Assembly (NCBI RefSeq): GCF_000766945.1
Contig: NZ_KN266209.1
Coordinates: 263,374-327,373, forward strand
Source: Cellvibrio mixtus subsp. mixtus J3-8
GTDB lineage: Bacteria > Pseudomonadota > Gammaproteobacteria > Pseudomonadales > Cellvibrionaceae
Reading direction: 5' to 3'
Length of the DNA: 64,000 nucleotides
The notes under the pieces are model-generated. The model was not told where the DNA came from and did not search any database. It saw nothing but the letters and a program-made list of their open reading frames with translations. Shown piece by piece: positions 34,835-44,313 of this stretch; the first letter of the stretch is position 1, and the number at the start of each line of letters is the position of its first letter. A program made the translations under genes and the position numbers.

Positions 34835-35191
34835 TCAATTTGCTTCCGACCAGGCTGCAAATTCATTGCCGCTTGGCTCGGCAAAGTGAAAACGGAAGCC
34901 ACCGGGGAATTCAAAAATCGGGCGGACAATTTTGCCTTTGTTATCAACGACTTTCTTCAATGTGGATTGGATATTTTCACTGTAAAAAACCAATAAAGCG
35001 CCACCGTTTTCTGATTTATTACTCAGGTCCGCTTTATAAAAACCACCATCCAATCCCTGGTTGGAAAAGGCTGTGTATTCAGGGCCATAATCCACAAATT
35101 CCCAACCAAACACAGCCGCGAAAAATGTTTTGGTTGCCTGCAAATCATGCGCAGCGAATTCGACGTAATTCAGTTTTTCGTGGATGTTCAT
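34835..35191 (-). CDS. VOC-family (glyoxalase/bleomycin-resistance-like) protein
   Basis: ATG 35191 is chosen for the GGAG site six bases upstream; the longer frame to 35260 would add a non-conserved leader. The 118-residue product has the VOC pattern NYVEFAAHDLQATKTFFAAVFGWEFVDYG, then GGALLVFYSENIQSTLKKVVDNKG, and FHFAEPSGNEFAAW. Metal-ligand-like His/Glu residues are partly present. The fold is shared by glyoxalases, dioxygenases and resistance proteins, so activity is not assigned. Confidence 0.87.
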   Translation of the reverse strand: MNIHEKLNYVEFAAHDLQATKTFFAAVFGWEFVDYGPEYTAFSNQGLDGGFYKADLSNKSENGGALLVFYSENIQSTLKKVVDNKGKIVRPIFEFPGGFRFHFAEPSGNEFAAWSEAN

Positions 35192-35327
35192 AAATAACTC
35201 CAATGTTGCGATTGAAATGGACCTGTTTATAAAAGCCGCTACGGGATATGACCGTATCACTGTTGTATAACTATCGGCATTACCATAATTAAAAGCCTGA
35301 TATTAGAATGGCCGTGTTATTTTTAAT

Positions 35328-35984
35328 TCAACTGTTATGACGCTTGAGTCTGGACATAGAACACCAATCCAATTCTACCTGCTCATATCTACGCCCGATC
35401 TGGCCCAGTGTTCCAGTGTGTGCCTGGCAAAATATTTTACTTTTCCCGATTGCGAATACCGATTTAATAGCAATACCTATTGTTGGACAAGAAAGTAACC
35501 CAACGGATTTACGCAATGCGTTAAATGTTCTCAACCCCAGACATATGACAATATCCGGTTGTACTATTTCTATTTGCGGAACACCAAATTGTTGCGCAGC
35601 CCACACCATGTCTTTTAGCGGGATATTTGCGCTCAAATTTCCATATTTAATAAATGGAAACAGGTTTGTTGCGTAGGTATCTGAAAGCGAAAGATGGAAA
35701 TGGCGTTCAAGAAGTTCTTTGAGACGTTTATTGGTTGGGAGGGAAGGAATGTGCCCCAAATTAATTGCATCCTGAATGATTGGCCCGGATAACTTATCAA
35801 CACCAACCCAATCTTGCAGCATGATCATTATCGGCGCATCGATATTACAGGCAGATTTTGTGTAGGGGGAAACAAAGTCACATTCATAAATTCCGTTGTG
35901 GAAATCCCCTATATTTTTATAGCCTCCCCGTATGGTTGCTTGCCTTTTTCTGGCAAGGTTTTGTAATTGAATAAGTTTATCCAT
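35328..35984 (-). CDS. Uracil-DNA-glycosylase-superfamily-like protein
   Basis: The 218-residue product has the order of elements seen in UDG-fold proteins. A first loop after a hydrophobic strand reads PIMIMLQDWVG, in the place of GQDP/GEAPG-type motifs. ATNLFPFIKYG follows, then a strand with PDIVICLGLRTFNAL, and finally CQAHTGTLGQIGRR in the place of the HPS/leucine-loop motif. This is a fold-level call from motif layout; base-excision activity is not established. Its gene is 36 bases downstream of the nuclease-like gene, so they probably form one operon. Base composition is more AT-rich than the Mrp genes next to it, suggesting an accessory pair. Confidence 0.55.
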   Translation of the reverse strand: MDKLIQLQNLARKRQATIRGGYKNIGDFHNGIYECDFVSPYTKSACNIDAPIMIMLQDWVGVDKLSGPIIQDAINLGHIPSLPTNKRLKELLERHFHLSLSDTYATNLFPFIKYGNLSANIPLKDMVWAAQQFGVPQIEIVQPDIVICLGLRTFNALRKSVGLLSCPTIGIAIKSVFAIGKSKIFCQAHTGTLGQIGRRYEQVELDWCSMSRLKRHNS

Positions 35985-36020
35985 AACAAATAGACGTATG
36001 CGTTTTTGTTGATTGGAGAA

Positions 36021-36752
36021 TTAAATTGCAGATGCATCAAAAACAGAATCACCAGAATCAAACAAATGTTGATCACCTGTATTTTTTAACGCTTCGATAC
36101 TTTTGATTATCTGGCTGCCGAGTTGGCGAGTATTCAGCGAATTACCATTGGTATTGAGCAAAGCGATATTTAATTGCAACGCAAGCGTTCGCAGTGCCGG
36201 TTTGGCCGGGCTTATTAATTCACCGTCTTTTTCAACTTCAATACTGCCACTTTCCAGCTCGCGTATTTTGTAATTGTTATAGACAACTTCGTTGACCGTT
36301 TTAATTTCCGCGCGCGGCTTTGTTGTTTTAATAAGCCGATTCATCGGCAGTACACGTCGCCCGCCGACGTCGGGGGACATGAGTGTGAGTGCTTCGGCCA
36401 CTGAAACATCCAGCAATGTTTCAACTTGCATTTCTTCGGTGTTAACGCGCAAAACAATTATGCGATCCACTTCTGACAGGGTATTTGGATTGAATGCTAT
36501 GTGCCCGCTATTGCTCATCTTGGCAGTAGTTTTTACCGAGATCCGCTCGCCCTGGCCACTCACAACATCGTAACCGTGCTGGTTTACCTTAAGCGCCATT
36601 TGTCCGTTGGTGATAAGCGCTGCATAAAGTTCACCAATACGTCCGCAAAGGTGTCGAAGTTCAGTGGCAGGAACGCCCCACTGCAACTCGCGCTCGAACC
36701 AGGACATGGCTTCGCCGAGTGATTGAATTAACTGCATTTGCGTCAGTGCCAT
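36021..36752 (-). CDS. Putative PD-(D/E)XK-fold nuclease-like protein
   Basis: Start chosen at the ATG at 36752, with GGAGGAAA upstream. In the 243-residue product the segment GRIGELYAALITNGQMAL...GYDVVSGQGERISVKTTAKM has the layout of restriction-endonuclease-like proteins: Glu41, Asp62 and Lys74 sit on successive core elements. Ser72 stands where the second acidic residue of (D/E)XK is usual, as in relaxed QxK-type variants. The following strand HIAFNPNTLSEVDRIIVLRV fits the core. The C-terminal ~100 residues are unassigned. It lies just upstream of the UDG-like gene. A DNA repair or phage-defence role is possible but unproven. Confidence 0.55.
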   Translation of the reverse strand: MALTQMQLIQSLGEAMSWFERELQWGVPATELRHLCGRIGELYAALITNGQMALKVNQHGYDVVSGQGERISVKTTAKMSNSGHIAFNPNTLSEVDRIIVLRVNTEEMQVETLLDVSVAEALTLMSPDVGGRRVLPMNRLIKTTKPRAEIKTVNEVVYNNYKIRELESGSIEVEKDGELISPAKPALRTLALQLNIALLNTNGNSLNTRQLGSQIIKSIEALKNTGDQHLFDSGDSVFDASAI

Positions 36753-36939
36753 TTTTCCTCCGGGATGTGAATCAGATTTATTCTTATGCACCCAACAACC
36801 GGCGCACTAATACAGATTGCATATCGCGTCAGCCATCAGCGATAACGAAATGATGAAGTTAGATTGAATTATTCGGTAAATAATTTGATGTGGTTTGAAA
36901 ACATTTACTTGAATAACACCTATCCAAAAACGTGTGCAC

Positions 36940-37266
36940 TTAATTTTCCCACGGCTTATTCCTCGTCCGCTCCACTGCCTCCAGTTTTAAATGCAGTGCA
37001 GCTTTGGCGGCGATGTGGGCGCTGACCGGCGCGGTGATAAACAGGAATAAGGCGATTAGCAATTCGTGCAAACTTAATCCGTCGCTGCGGGTGGAAAAGA
37101 ATATCACTGAGCCGGCGATGACGCCGCCAACGCCGAGGGTTGTTGCTTTGGCCGGGCCGTGCAGGCGCATGTAAAAATCCGGCAAACGCGCCAGGCCAAT
37201 TGAGCCGATCAACGCGAATGCGGCACCGGCGAGGACGAAAAAACTGACGAGATATTCAACCCACAT
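36940..37266 (-). CDS. mnhG: Mrp/Mnh Na+/H+ antiporter subunit G
   Basis: ATG 37266 is chosen, with AGGAAA upstream; the frame extends further back but only through the mnhF region. The 108-residue product has three hydrophobic helices with the family stretch SIGLARLPDFYMRLHGPAKATTLGVGGV. It is the last gene of the Mrp operon and a small membrane subunit of the multi-protein sodium/proton antiporter. The gap to mnhF is 10 bases. Confidence 0.92.
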   Translation of the reverse strand: MWVEYLVSFFVLAGAAFALIGSIGLARLPDFYMRLHGPAKATTLGVGGVIAGSVIFFSTRSDGLSLHELLIALFLFITAPVSAHIAAKAALHLKLEAVERTRNKPWEN

Positions 37267-37276
37267 GTTGGTTTTC

Positions 37277-37546
37277 CTATTCGATGATATCGCCGCGCAA
37301 TAAATATTTGGACAACGCCACCGTGCCGATAAAACCCATGATCGCAATCAGCAACGCCGCTTCGAAATACAACATGCTGCCCTGGTAAATCCCGAACAAC
37401 ACCAGCAGCGCAATGGTGTTGATGTACATGGTGTCGAGCGCGACTATGCGGTCCGGCAACGACGGGCCGATCACCAGCCGGCGCATATTCAGTGCAATGG
37501 CAACGGCAAACATAAACATGGCGATACCCACAGCGGTAGTTAGCAT
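37277..37546 (-). CDS. mnhF: Mrp/Mnh antiporter subunit F
   Basis: ATG 37546 follows AAGGAGAT, and its first seven bases overlap the end of mnhE. The 89-residue product has three helices and the typical RRLVIGPSLPDRIVALDT motif. It is a small integral subunit of the Mrp complex. Confidence 0.92.
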   Translation of the reverse strand: MLTTAVGIAMFMFAVAIALNMRRLVIGPSLPDRIVALDTMYINTIALLVLFGIYQGSMLYFEAALLIAIMGFIGTVALSKYLLRGDIIE

Positions 37547-38097
37547 TCGAATATCTCCTTGAGCGGGGCTTCGTAGCGGTCTTTGACCAGGCGGATTTCC
37601 GCCTCCGGATCGGCGACGTGCAGGCAATGCAGTAATAAATAACCGCCTTCTTTGTTCACATCGGCGGATACCGTGCCGGGCGTGAGCGAAATAATGCTGG
37701 CGAGCAGTGCGATGGTGAAATCGTGGTCGATGTCGAGCGGGACTTTTACAAATGCCGGTTGCAAGTTATTGACCGGCCCGAGGATGCGCACCGCAAGGAC
37801 CAGGTTAGCGATGATGATGTCATAAAAAATAATGGCAGCCATTTTCAGCACCAGCAGCGGTTTGCGAATATGCAGGACCTCCGGCCAAAACGCCTGGGTT
37901 AACCAGGGAATCAACCAGCCAAGGAAGACGGCAAGCAAAATATGGCCGGGGCTGATGCTGTTATTGAGCAACAACCAGACGATGACCATGTAAACGCTGA
38001 GCGCCTTGTGGGGAAACCAGCGGCGCGGTTTGAGCGCGCTTTCATCCGCAACCGGGTCCGGGTTTTGAATTGACTGTGGGTTCGAATCAGGATTCAT
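37540..38097 (-). CDS. mnhE: Mrp/Mnh antiporter subunit E
   Basis: ATG 38097 follows AAGGGG. The 185-residue product has a polar N-terminal ~30 residues, hydrophobic helices, then the MnhE pattern FVKVPLDIDHDFTIALLASIISLTPGTVSADV and an Asp/Glu-rich C-terminal part. It sits between mnhD (10-base gap) and mnhF (overlap), in standard Mrp order. Confidence 0.92.
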   Translation of the reverse strand: MNPDSNPQSIQNPDPVADESALKPRRWFPHKALSVYMVIVWLLLNNSISPGHILLAVFLGWLIPWLTQAFWPEVLHIRKPLLVLKMAAIIFYDIIIANLVLAVRILGPVNNLQPAFVKVPLDIDHDFTIALLASIISLTPGTVSADVNKEGGYLLLHCLHVADPEAEIRLVKDRYEAPLKEIFEC

Positions 38098-38107
38098 TGG
38101 TTTCCCC

Positions 38108-39610
38108 TTATCGCACACGGAATTGTTGCATTGCCTGCAGGTAAACGCCCGGTTCCCGCAGTTGCTGCGCAGCCTTAAAGGTGTAATCCAGTATCGGGCC
38201 AGCGGCAAAAGTCACCACCATCACACAACCGAGCAATCCAATGACAGCGAGCAATGCGCCTTTGTCAGCGGCGGGCGCGGATTCAACCTGGTCGGTGGTT
38301 TGCCAGAAAATCATCGAACCGGAGCGGCTGAGGGCGATGAGAGTGGTCAAACTGCCCGCCAGCACGATTATCCATAGCACTACCGCATCAGCCTGCACGC
38401 CGGCTGCATTGAGCAAAAGCAACTTGCCGATAAATCCGCTGAACGGCGGCAACCCGGCAACGGCAACAGCAGCGATAAAAAACAACACACCCAGCAACGC
38501 CGATTGGCGCAGGCGCGGGCCTTCGCCGATATGATCGAGCAGTTCTCCACGCTGGCGCAGGATTAAATCGGCAAGCAGGAACATGGCACCGCAAATCATT
38601 GTGGAATGGATGAGGTAGTAAAGGCTCGCTGCCAAGCCGGCTTCGCGATTGAGGGCAATCCCCGCCAGCAAAGTACCTACTGAAACAATCACCAGATAGG
38701 CGATTTGCACGCGCAGTTCGCGCGCGGATAAGGCACCGAGCAGACCCATCACCAGTGTGACCAACGCAATTGGCCACAGCCACCACCAGGCGAAATTGGC
38801 CAGGGTTTCAGCGTTTTCGCCGAAGATTTGCGTATAAACCCGGATTATCGCGTAGATACCTACTTTAGTCATAATCGCAAACATGGCCGCGACGGGCGCG
38901 CTTGCGGCGGCATAGGCGCGCGGCAACCAGAAGTAGAACGGAGCCATGGCGGCTTTGAGGCCGAAGACCACCAACAAAAGGATTCCGGCAGTGGCGGCGA
39001 GTGGCGCATCGGCAGGATCGAGTTTGGCCATCTTATCGCCCAGGTCCGCCATGTTGAGCGAACCGGTGATGCCGTAGAGCGCGGAGACCCCCATCAGGAA
39101 CAACGCCGAGCCGATCAGGTTCACGATCACATAATGCAGGCCGGAGCGCGCCCGCTCTACGCCCCGGCCGTGCAATAACAGGCCGTAGGAGGAGATCAAC
39201 AGAATCTCGAAGAACACGAACAGGTTAAACAAATCGCCAGTCAGGAAAGCGCCGTTCACCCCCACGAGCAGGAAATGCACCATCGCATGGAGCTTGTCGC
39301 CCGGAGCGTCGTGGCCGCGGACGGCGTAGGCAATGCTAAAGAACGCCAGCACGGCGGTTACCAGCAACATCAAGGCGCTCAGCCGATCCAGCACCAGCAA
39401 AATACCAAAGGGAGGCTGCCAGTTACCCGGTGCGTAGAGGCGGATCTGGCCATCGCTGGCTTGCATCAACAGCCAGACACAAATCCCCAACGATGCAGTG
39501 GCAGACAACAAGCTGATACTGCGGATCAGGCTACGCCGCCCGGACAGCAGGATCAGCAGGATCGCCGTGATTAGCGGCAGGACGATAGGGGCGAGAATGC
39601 CATGGTTCAA
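38108..39610 (-). CDS. mnhD: Mrp/Mnh antiporter subunit D
   Basis: The 500-residue protein has about 14 membrane helices and is homologous to the proton-pumping NuoM/NuoN subunits of complex I. Key stretches include LFNLFVFFEILLISSYGLL, FGLKAAMAPFYFWLPRAYAAASAPVAAMF with the conserved Lys, and a half-channel Glu in the FEIL segment. It is a likely proton- or sodium-translocating subunit. The ATG overlaps the mnhC stop by four bases. Confidence 0.94.
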   Translation of the reverse strand: MNHGILAPIVLPLITAILLILLSGRRSLIRSISLLSATASLGICVWLLMQASDGQIRLYAPGNWQPPFGILLVLDRLSALMLLVTAVLAFFSIAYAVRGHDAPGDKLHAMVHFLLVGVNGAFLTGDLFNLFVFFEILLISSYGLLLHGRGVERARSGLHYVIVNLIGSALFLMGVSALYGITGSLNMADLGDKMAKLDPADAPLAATAGILLLVVFGLKAAMAPFYFWLPRAYAAASAPVAAMFAIMTKVGIYAIIRVYTQIFGENAETLANFAWWWLWPIALVTLVMGLLGALSARELRVQIAYLVIVSVGTLLAGIALNREAGLAASLYYLIHSTMICGAMFLLADLILRQRGELLDHIGEGPRLRQSALLGVLFFIAAVAVAGLPPFSGFIGKLLLLNAAGVQADAVVLWIIVLAGSLTTLIALSRSGSMIFWQTTDQVESAPAADKGALLAVIGLLGCVMVVTFAAGPILDYTFKAAQQLREPGVYLQAMQQFRVR

Positions 39611-39981
39611 ACCTCGTCCTCCTCTAGCGGACGTACCGGCTTGCTCGGTTTTTCACCGATAGCGGCGCTGCCATCCACATGGTCATTACCAAGTTCGGCG
39701 CGGGCGCGCAGGGAGAGCACCAGCAGGAACGCAGTCATGGCAAAGCCGATGACGATAGCGGTTAACACCAGCGCCTGGGGGATCGGGTCGGCGTAGCTCT
39801 CCGATGAACCAATCACCGCCGGCGCCCCGGAGCGCAAGCGGCCCATTACGAAGATAAACAGGTTCACAGCGTAAGAGAGCAATGTCAGGCCAAGGATCAC
39901 CGGGAAAGTACGGGCACGCAGCAGCAAGTACACTCCACAACTCACCAGCACTGCAATAACAACGGCAACGAGCGCTTCCAT
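39607..39981 (-). CDS. mnhC: Mrp/Mnh antiporter subunit C
   Basis: The 124-residue NuoK-like subunit has three helices: ALVAVVIAVLVSCGVYLLL, VILGLTLLSYAVNLFIFVMG and PQALVLTAIVIGFAMTAFLL. It begins on the last base of the mnhAB stop and overlaps mnhD, so the operon is tightly coupled. Confidence 0.94.
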   Translation of the reverse strand: MEALVAVVIAVLVSCGVYLLLRARTFPVILGLTLLSYAVNLFIFVMGRLRSGAPAVIGSSESYADPIPQALVLTAIVIGFAMTAFLLVLSLRARAELGNDHVDGSAAIGEKPSKPVRPLEEDEV

Positions 39982-42809
39982 TATCTGGATTCCTCAGAAG
40001 TAAAGTCAGGATCAGTTTCAGCCTGGGGATCGATAGTTTGCGCCAGGTTGCCCAATTGCGAGAGCATCAACAGGGTCGCGCCGACTACGGTGACGTAAAC
40101 ACCGATATCAAAGACCATCGCCGAGGCGAGTTCGATATCCCCCACCAGCGGCAAATGCAGGTGGGTAAAGGTGGTGGTCAGGAAGGGATAACCAAACAAC
40201 CAGCTGCCCATCCCGGTAAACACCGCAACCAGGATCCCGACCACACTCATGCGCCCGTAATCCACCGGCAAACGCTGGCGCACCCAGTCGGTGCCGCTGC
40301 AAATATATTGCAGGATCAGGGCGATAGCGGTGATCAAGCCGGCGATAAAGCCACCGCCCGGCTGGTTGTGGCCACGCAGGAAAATAAACACTGACACCAT
40401 TAATGCAAGCGGGAAAAACATGCGCGAGAGCACGGTGATAATGATTGGATAAGGGTCGCGCGTCCATTGGCGGCCGTGACGGTCAGTGCGTGGAACCGAC
40501 AATTCCAGACCTTGCAACACCAGGAATACACCCAGGCCGGCAATTGCCAGTACGGTAATTTCACCAAAGGTATCGAAGCCGCGGAAATCGACCAGAATCA
40601 CGTTGACCACATTGGTGCCGCCACCACCGCTGACACTGTTAGCAATAAAGAAATCGGCGAGGCCGGTGTCGTAAGGCCGGGTGAGGATCGCCAGGGTAAA
40701 CAAACCGACGGCAATACCCGCACCACCTGCCAGTACCATATCGCGAATTGCCCGGCGCCAGCTGGATTCGTAAGGTGTAAGTTGCGGCAGGAAAAAGAGC
40801 GCCAACATCAGCAAAATAATGGTGACCACTTCCACCGAAATTTGCGTGAGCGCCAGATCGGGCGCGGAGAAGCGCACGAACGCCAGTGACACCACCAACC
40901 CCACCGCACTCAACGCCAGTAACGCCGCATAGCGATTGTGATGGCTCGATACGGTGACAACGGCAGCCACAATCATAATACTGGCCATGATCACGCTGAT
41001 ACCATCGATGGGTGTGAGCGGAATTTCACCAAGGATATTCCCGAGCGGCCAGAACTCAATGGCAGCCATGACCAGCGTCGCAGTGATAATCACCGCCACT
41101 GAACGCTGCAACGACCCGTTTTCCACCGCGTCAGTACAGCGCTGGGCAAGGCGCACCAACCGCTGGATACGTTTCTCAAACACTACCTTCTGGTCCACAC
41201 GGTAGCCGCGCTCATAGAAGGCGAATAAACCTTTGCGCTGGTAATAGAGCAATAATCCGCCCCCCAAGGCAACGAAGCTCATCAATAATGGCAGGTTAAA
41301 GCCGTGCCATATCGCCAGGTGATAACGCGGAATATCGGTACCCAACACAGCGTAAGCGGCAGCATGAAGTAAGGGCGATACCAGCAAATTAGGCATAGTT
41401 CCCAGCGCCAGGCACAACAGCCCCAGCACTGCCATCGGCAGGATCATATAGAGCGGCGCTTCATGGGGGGGATAGATCGGCAAATCCTTATTAGGCTCGC
41501 CGTTGAAGAACACATCGTGGATAAACCGATAGGAGTAAGCCACCGCAAAAATACCGGCAAATGTTGCCAACAGCGGAAATATGTAGCTGAAGTTGCCGAG
41601 TTGGTCGAGCTTCAATGTTTCCGAGAAAAACATCTCCTTACTCAGGAAACCGTTGAGTAATGGCACCCCGGCCATGGCCGAGGCCGACACCATCGCCACC
41701 GTCGCCGTTACCGGCATAAATCTCGCCAGCCCGAAGATCCTGCGCATATCGCGCGTGCCGGTTTCGTGGTCGATAATCCCCGCCGCCATGAACAGCGAGG
41801 CCTTGAAGGTCGCGTGGTTGATGATATGGAACAGCGCGGCAATGGTGGCCAGATCACTGCTGAAACCAAACAACATGGTGATCAGGCCGAGGTGGCTGAT
41901 CGTCGAGTAAGCCAGTAACCCTTTCAGGTCGTGCTTGAACAAGGCGTTGTAGGCGCCAAACACCAGGGTTGTCAGACCGGTAAAGGTCACCAGGTAAAAC
42001 CACAAATCCGATCCCGACAACGCCGGATACAAGCGCGCCAGCAAAAACACCCCCGCTTTCACCATAGTCGCTGAATGCAAATAGGCCGAGGCCGGCGTCG
42101 GTGCTGCCATGGCATGAGGCAGCCAGAAATAGAAGGGAAACTGGGCCGACTTGGTAAAGGCACCGATCAAAATCAGGATCAATACTACCGGGTACAACCC
42201 ATGGGACTGGATCAGCGCTGAAGAGTTAAGGATCATATCCAGGTTATAGGAACCGACAATCTGCCCGAGGATCAGCGCACCCGCCAGCAAACTCAATCCA
42301 CCGGCACCGGTAATCGCCAGTGCCATACGCGCACCTTTACGCGCCTCGGTACTGTGCGACCAGTAGCCAATCAACAGGAACGACATCAGGCTGGTCAATT
42401 CCCAGAACACCACCAGTAACAGCAGGTTATCGGCCAGGACTATGCCGAGCATCGCCATCATAAACAGCTGCAACAATGCATAAAGACGACCAAGGGAATC
42501 CTTGTTGGAAATGTAATAGCGGGCGTAAAGGATGACTAATAAACCGATTACCAGAATCATCAACGCGAAGATCATTCCCAACCCATCAAGCCGCAGGCTG
42601 AAATCCAGGCCCAATTGGGGAACCCAGGGTTGGTGCAGGAAAAACATCTGGTGTTGGAGTAACGCAGGGATGTACTGGAGGATCAGGATAAGCGACAACG
42701 CCGGGCCAAGGGCCGCCGAGATTGCACAAATATTACGCCCGAAACGTTCCGTTAACAGCGGTAAGCCGGCTCCGAGCAAAGGCAATGCAATAATCAGCAG
42801 TATTTCCAT
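39981..42809 (-). CDS. mnhA: Mrp/Mnh antiporter fused subunits A and B
   Basis: The 942-residue fusion has a NuoL-like MnhA in its first ~780 residues and a MnhB domain at the end. MnhA landmarks are FFWELTSLMSFLLIGYW, AQFPFYFWLPHAMAAPTPASAYLHSATMVKAG and YNALFKHDLKGLLAYSTISHLG. The MnhB part begins near VLSRMFFPLALMVSVFIFLRGHNQPGGGFIAGL. Such A-B fusions occur in the six-gene Mrp/Pha/Sha operons of many proteobacteria. It is the largest ion-translocating subunit, in the inner membrane. It is first in the operon; nhaA lies 132 bases upstream. Confidence 0.95.
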   Translation of the reverse strand: MEILLIIALPLLGAGLPLLTERFGRNICAISAALGPALSLILILQYIPALLQHQMFFLHQPWVPQLGLDFSLRLDGLGMIFALMILVIGLLVILYARYYISNKDSLGRLYALLQLFMMAMLGIVLADNLLLLVVFWELTSLMSFLLIGYWSHSTEARKGARMALAITGAGGLSLLAGALILGQIVGSYNLDMILNSSALIQSHGLYPVVLILILIGAFTKSAQFPFYFWLPHAMAAPTPASAYLHSATMVKAGVFLLARLYPALSGSDLWFYLVTFTGLTTLVFGAYNALFKHDLKGLLAYSTISHLGLITMLFGFSSDLATIAALFHIINHATFKASLFMAAGIIDHETGTRDMRRIFGLARFMPVTATVAMVSASAMAGVPLLNGFLSKEMFFSETLKLDQLGNFSYIFPLLATFAGIFAVAYSYRFIHDVFFNGEPNKDLPIYPPHEAPLYMILPMAVLGLLCLALGTMPNLLVSPLLHAAAYAVLGTDIPRYHLAIWHGFNLPLLMSFVALGGGLLLYYQRKGLFAFYERGYRVDQKVVFEKRIQRLVRLAQRCTDAVENGSLQRSVAVIITATLVMAAIEFWPLGNILGEIPLTPIDGISVIMASIMIVAAVVTVSSHHNRYAALLALSAVGLVVSLAFVRFSAPDLALTQISVEVVTIILLMLALFFLPQLTPYESSWRRAIRDMVLAGGAGIAVGLFTLAILTRPYDTGLADFFIANSVSGGGGTNVVNVILVDFRGFDTFGEITVLAIAGLGVFLVLQGLELSVPRTDRHGRQWTRDPYPIIITVLSRMFFPLALMVSVFIFLRGHNQPGGGFIAGLITAIALILQYICSGTDWVRQRLPVDYGRMSVVGILVAVFTGMGSWLFGYPFLTTTFTHLHLPLVGDIELASAMVFDIGVYVTVVGATLLMLSQLGNLAQTIDPQAETDPDFTSEESR

Positions 42810-42941
42810 GCAATCTCCTCAATGGCCAATATCCGGAATCACGTCTGCACAAACCCCCTATGGAGTATTATCGCTACACGCGGGTTCATCCATTCGTCAA
42901 TGCAACAGATATGGTGTGATCTGCCGGTTTTGGATTTCAGG

Positions 42942-44138
42942 TCAAGACGAATGTTCATTTTCGCGTAACACCGGTTTGGGCCGGGCCACATAGCGCAGCC
43001 ACAGGTACCCCAACACCGCAGAAAAGAGCGAGCCCACCAGAATTCCCAGGCGGTCACCGGAAACTTCAGTCTGAGTAAAGGCGAGCGAACCGATAAACAG
43101 GCTCATGGTAAATCCAATGCCGCAAATCACCGCCACCCCGTACAGCTGGGACCAGCTTACATCGCCCGGCAACTTGCCGATTTTCAGCACCACCGCCAGC
43201 CAGGTAAACAGCATCACCCCGATCTGTTTGCCAAGGAACAAGCCCAGCGCAATACCAAGGGGCACAGGTGAAAATACATCACCCAAACTCATACCCGCCA
43301 GTGGCAGACCGGCGTTGGCAAAGGCGAAGAGGGGTAAAATGCCAAAGGCGACCGGACTGTGCAGGTCTTTTTCCAGGTCTTGTAACGGATAAACCGGTTT
43401 ATCTTCCGCATTGCGCCCGCTGTAGGGAATGCACAACGCAATGGCGACCCCGGCCAGTGTAGCGTGGACACCGGATTTCAGCAGGCTGACCCACACCACC
43501 AGCCCCACAATCAGGTAGGCTGATTTACTGACCACGCCCTGGCGATTCATAAATATCAACATGGCGATACCCGCCGCTGCAACACTGACGGCCAGCAATG
43601 AAAGATCCGCAGTATAGAAGAGCGCAATAATGATGATCGCACCTATATCGTCGAAGATCGCGAGCGATACCAGGAAGATCTTCAAACTGGGTGGAATCCG
43701 TGAACCCAGTAACCCCAACACCCCCAAGGCAAAGGCGATATCAGTCGCGGTGGGAATGGCCCAACCGTGCAAGGCGTAAGGATCGTGGCGATTGATAAAG
43801 GCATAGATCAACGCCGGTACCAGCATCCCGCCAATCGCGGCGATACCCGGCAAGGCGATCTTGGATAACTGGTTAAGCTCGCCAACCAACACCTCACGTT
43901 TAAGCTCAAGGCCGACCACCAGGAAAAACAGCGCCATCAGGCCATCATTGATCCACAGCAGCAGCGGTTTGGCGATGGCGAATTCGCCGATAGCCACGAT
44001 GACATCGACGTGCAGTAGCTGATCGTAATAAACCTTGAGCGAGGTATTGGCGGCAACCAGCGCCAGAATCGCCGCCAGGATTAGCAAAATACCGCTGGCG
44101 GCTTCCAGTTTAAAAAAGGCTTTCAATCCACTAATCAT
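42942..44138 (-). CDS. nhaA: Na+/H+ antiporter NhaA
   Basis: ATG 44138 is chosen, with AAGGTAAGG before it; a start at 44162 would add eight residues. The 398-residue product, close to the usual 390, has NhaA hallmarks: [40 protein letters not shown] with the ion-binding Asp pair near [19 protein letters not shown], and [15 protein letters not shown]. It exchanges sodium for protons in the inner membrane. Its position just before the Mrp operon gathers two sodium/pH systems in one locus. Confidence 0.96.
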   Translation of the reverse strand: MISGLKAFFKLEAASGILLILAAILALVAANTSLKVYYDQLLHVDVIVAIGEFAIAKPLLLWINDGLMALFFLVVGLELKREVLVGELNQLSKIALPGIAAIGGMLVPALIYAFINRHDPYALHGWAIPTATDIAFALGVLGLLGSRIPPSLKIFLVSLAIFDDIGAIIIIALFYTADLSLLAVSVAAAGIAMLIFMNRQGVVSKSAYLIVGLVVWVSLLKSGVHATLAGVAIALCIPYSGRNAEDKPVYPLQDLEKDLHSPVAFGILPLFAFANAGLPLAGMSLGDVFSPVPLGIALGLFLGKQIGVMLFTWLAVVLKIGKLPGDVSWSQLYGVAVICGIGFTMSLFIGSLAFTQTEVSGDRLGILVGSLFSAVLGYLWLRYVARPKPVLRENEHSS

Positions 44139-44267
44139 CGTAACCTTACCTTGGATGTACATAGTCAGGGGGTAATTGACGGTGATAAGGTCTTGAATTA
44201 CAAGCTTTATTTACTTTCATTTACCTGAAATCAACAGCTTTGGGCGTTTTAAACACGTTTGGACGTT

Positions 44268-44295
44268 AAAAAACCCGGCGCATGGCCGGGTTTTT
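44268..44295 (-). terminator. Terminator after the giant pectinase gene
   Basis: The stem AAAACCCGGC/GCCGGGTTTT with loop GCATG lies about 20 bases past the pectinase stop. It has T runs in both directions. Confidence 0.85.
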
Positions 44296-44313
44296 GCGTT
44301 GCGGGAAACTATC

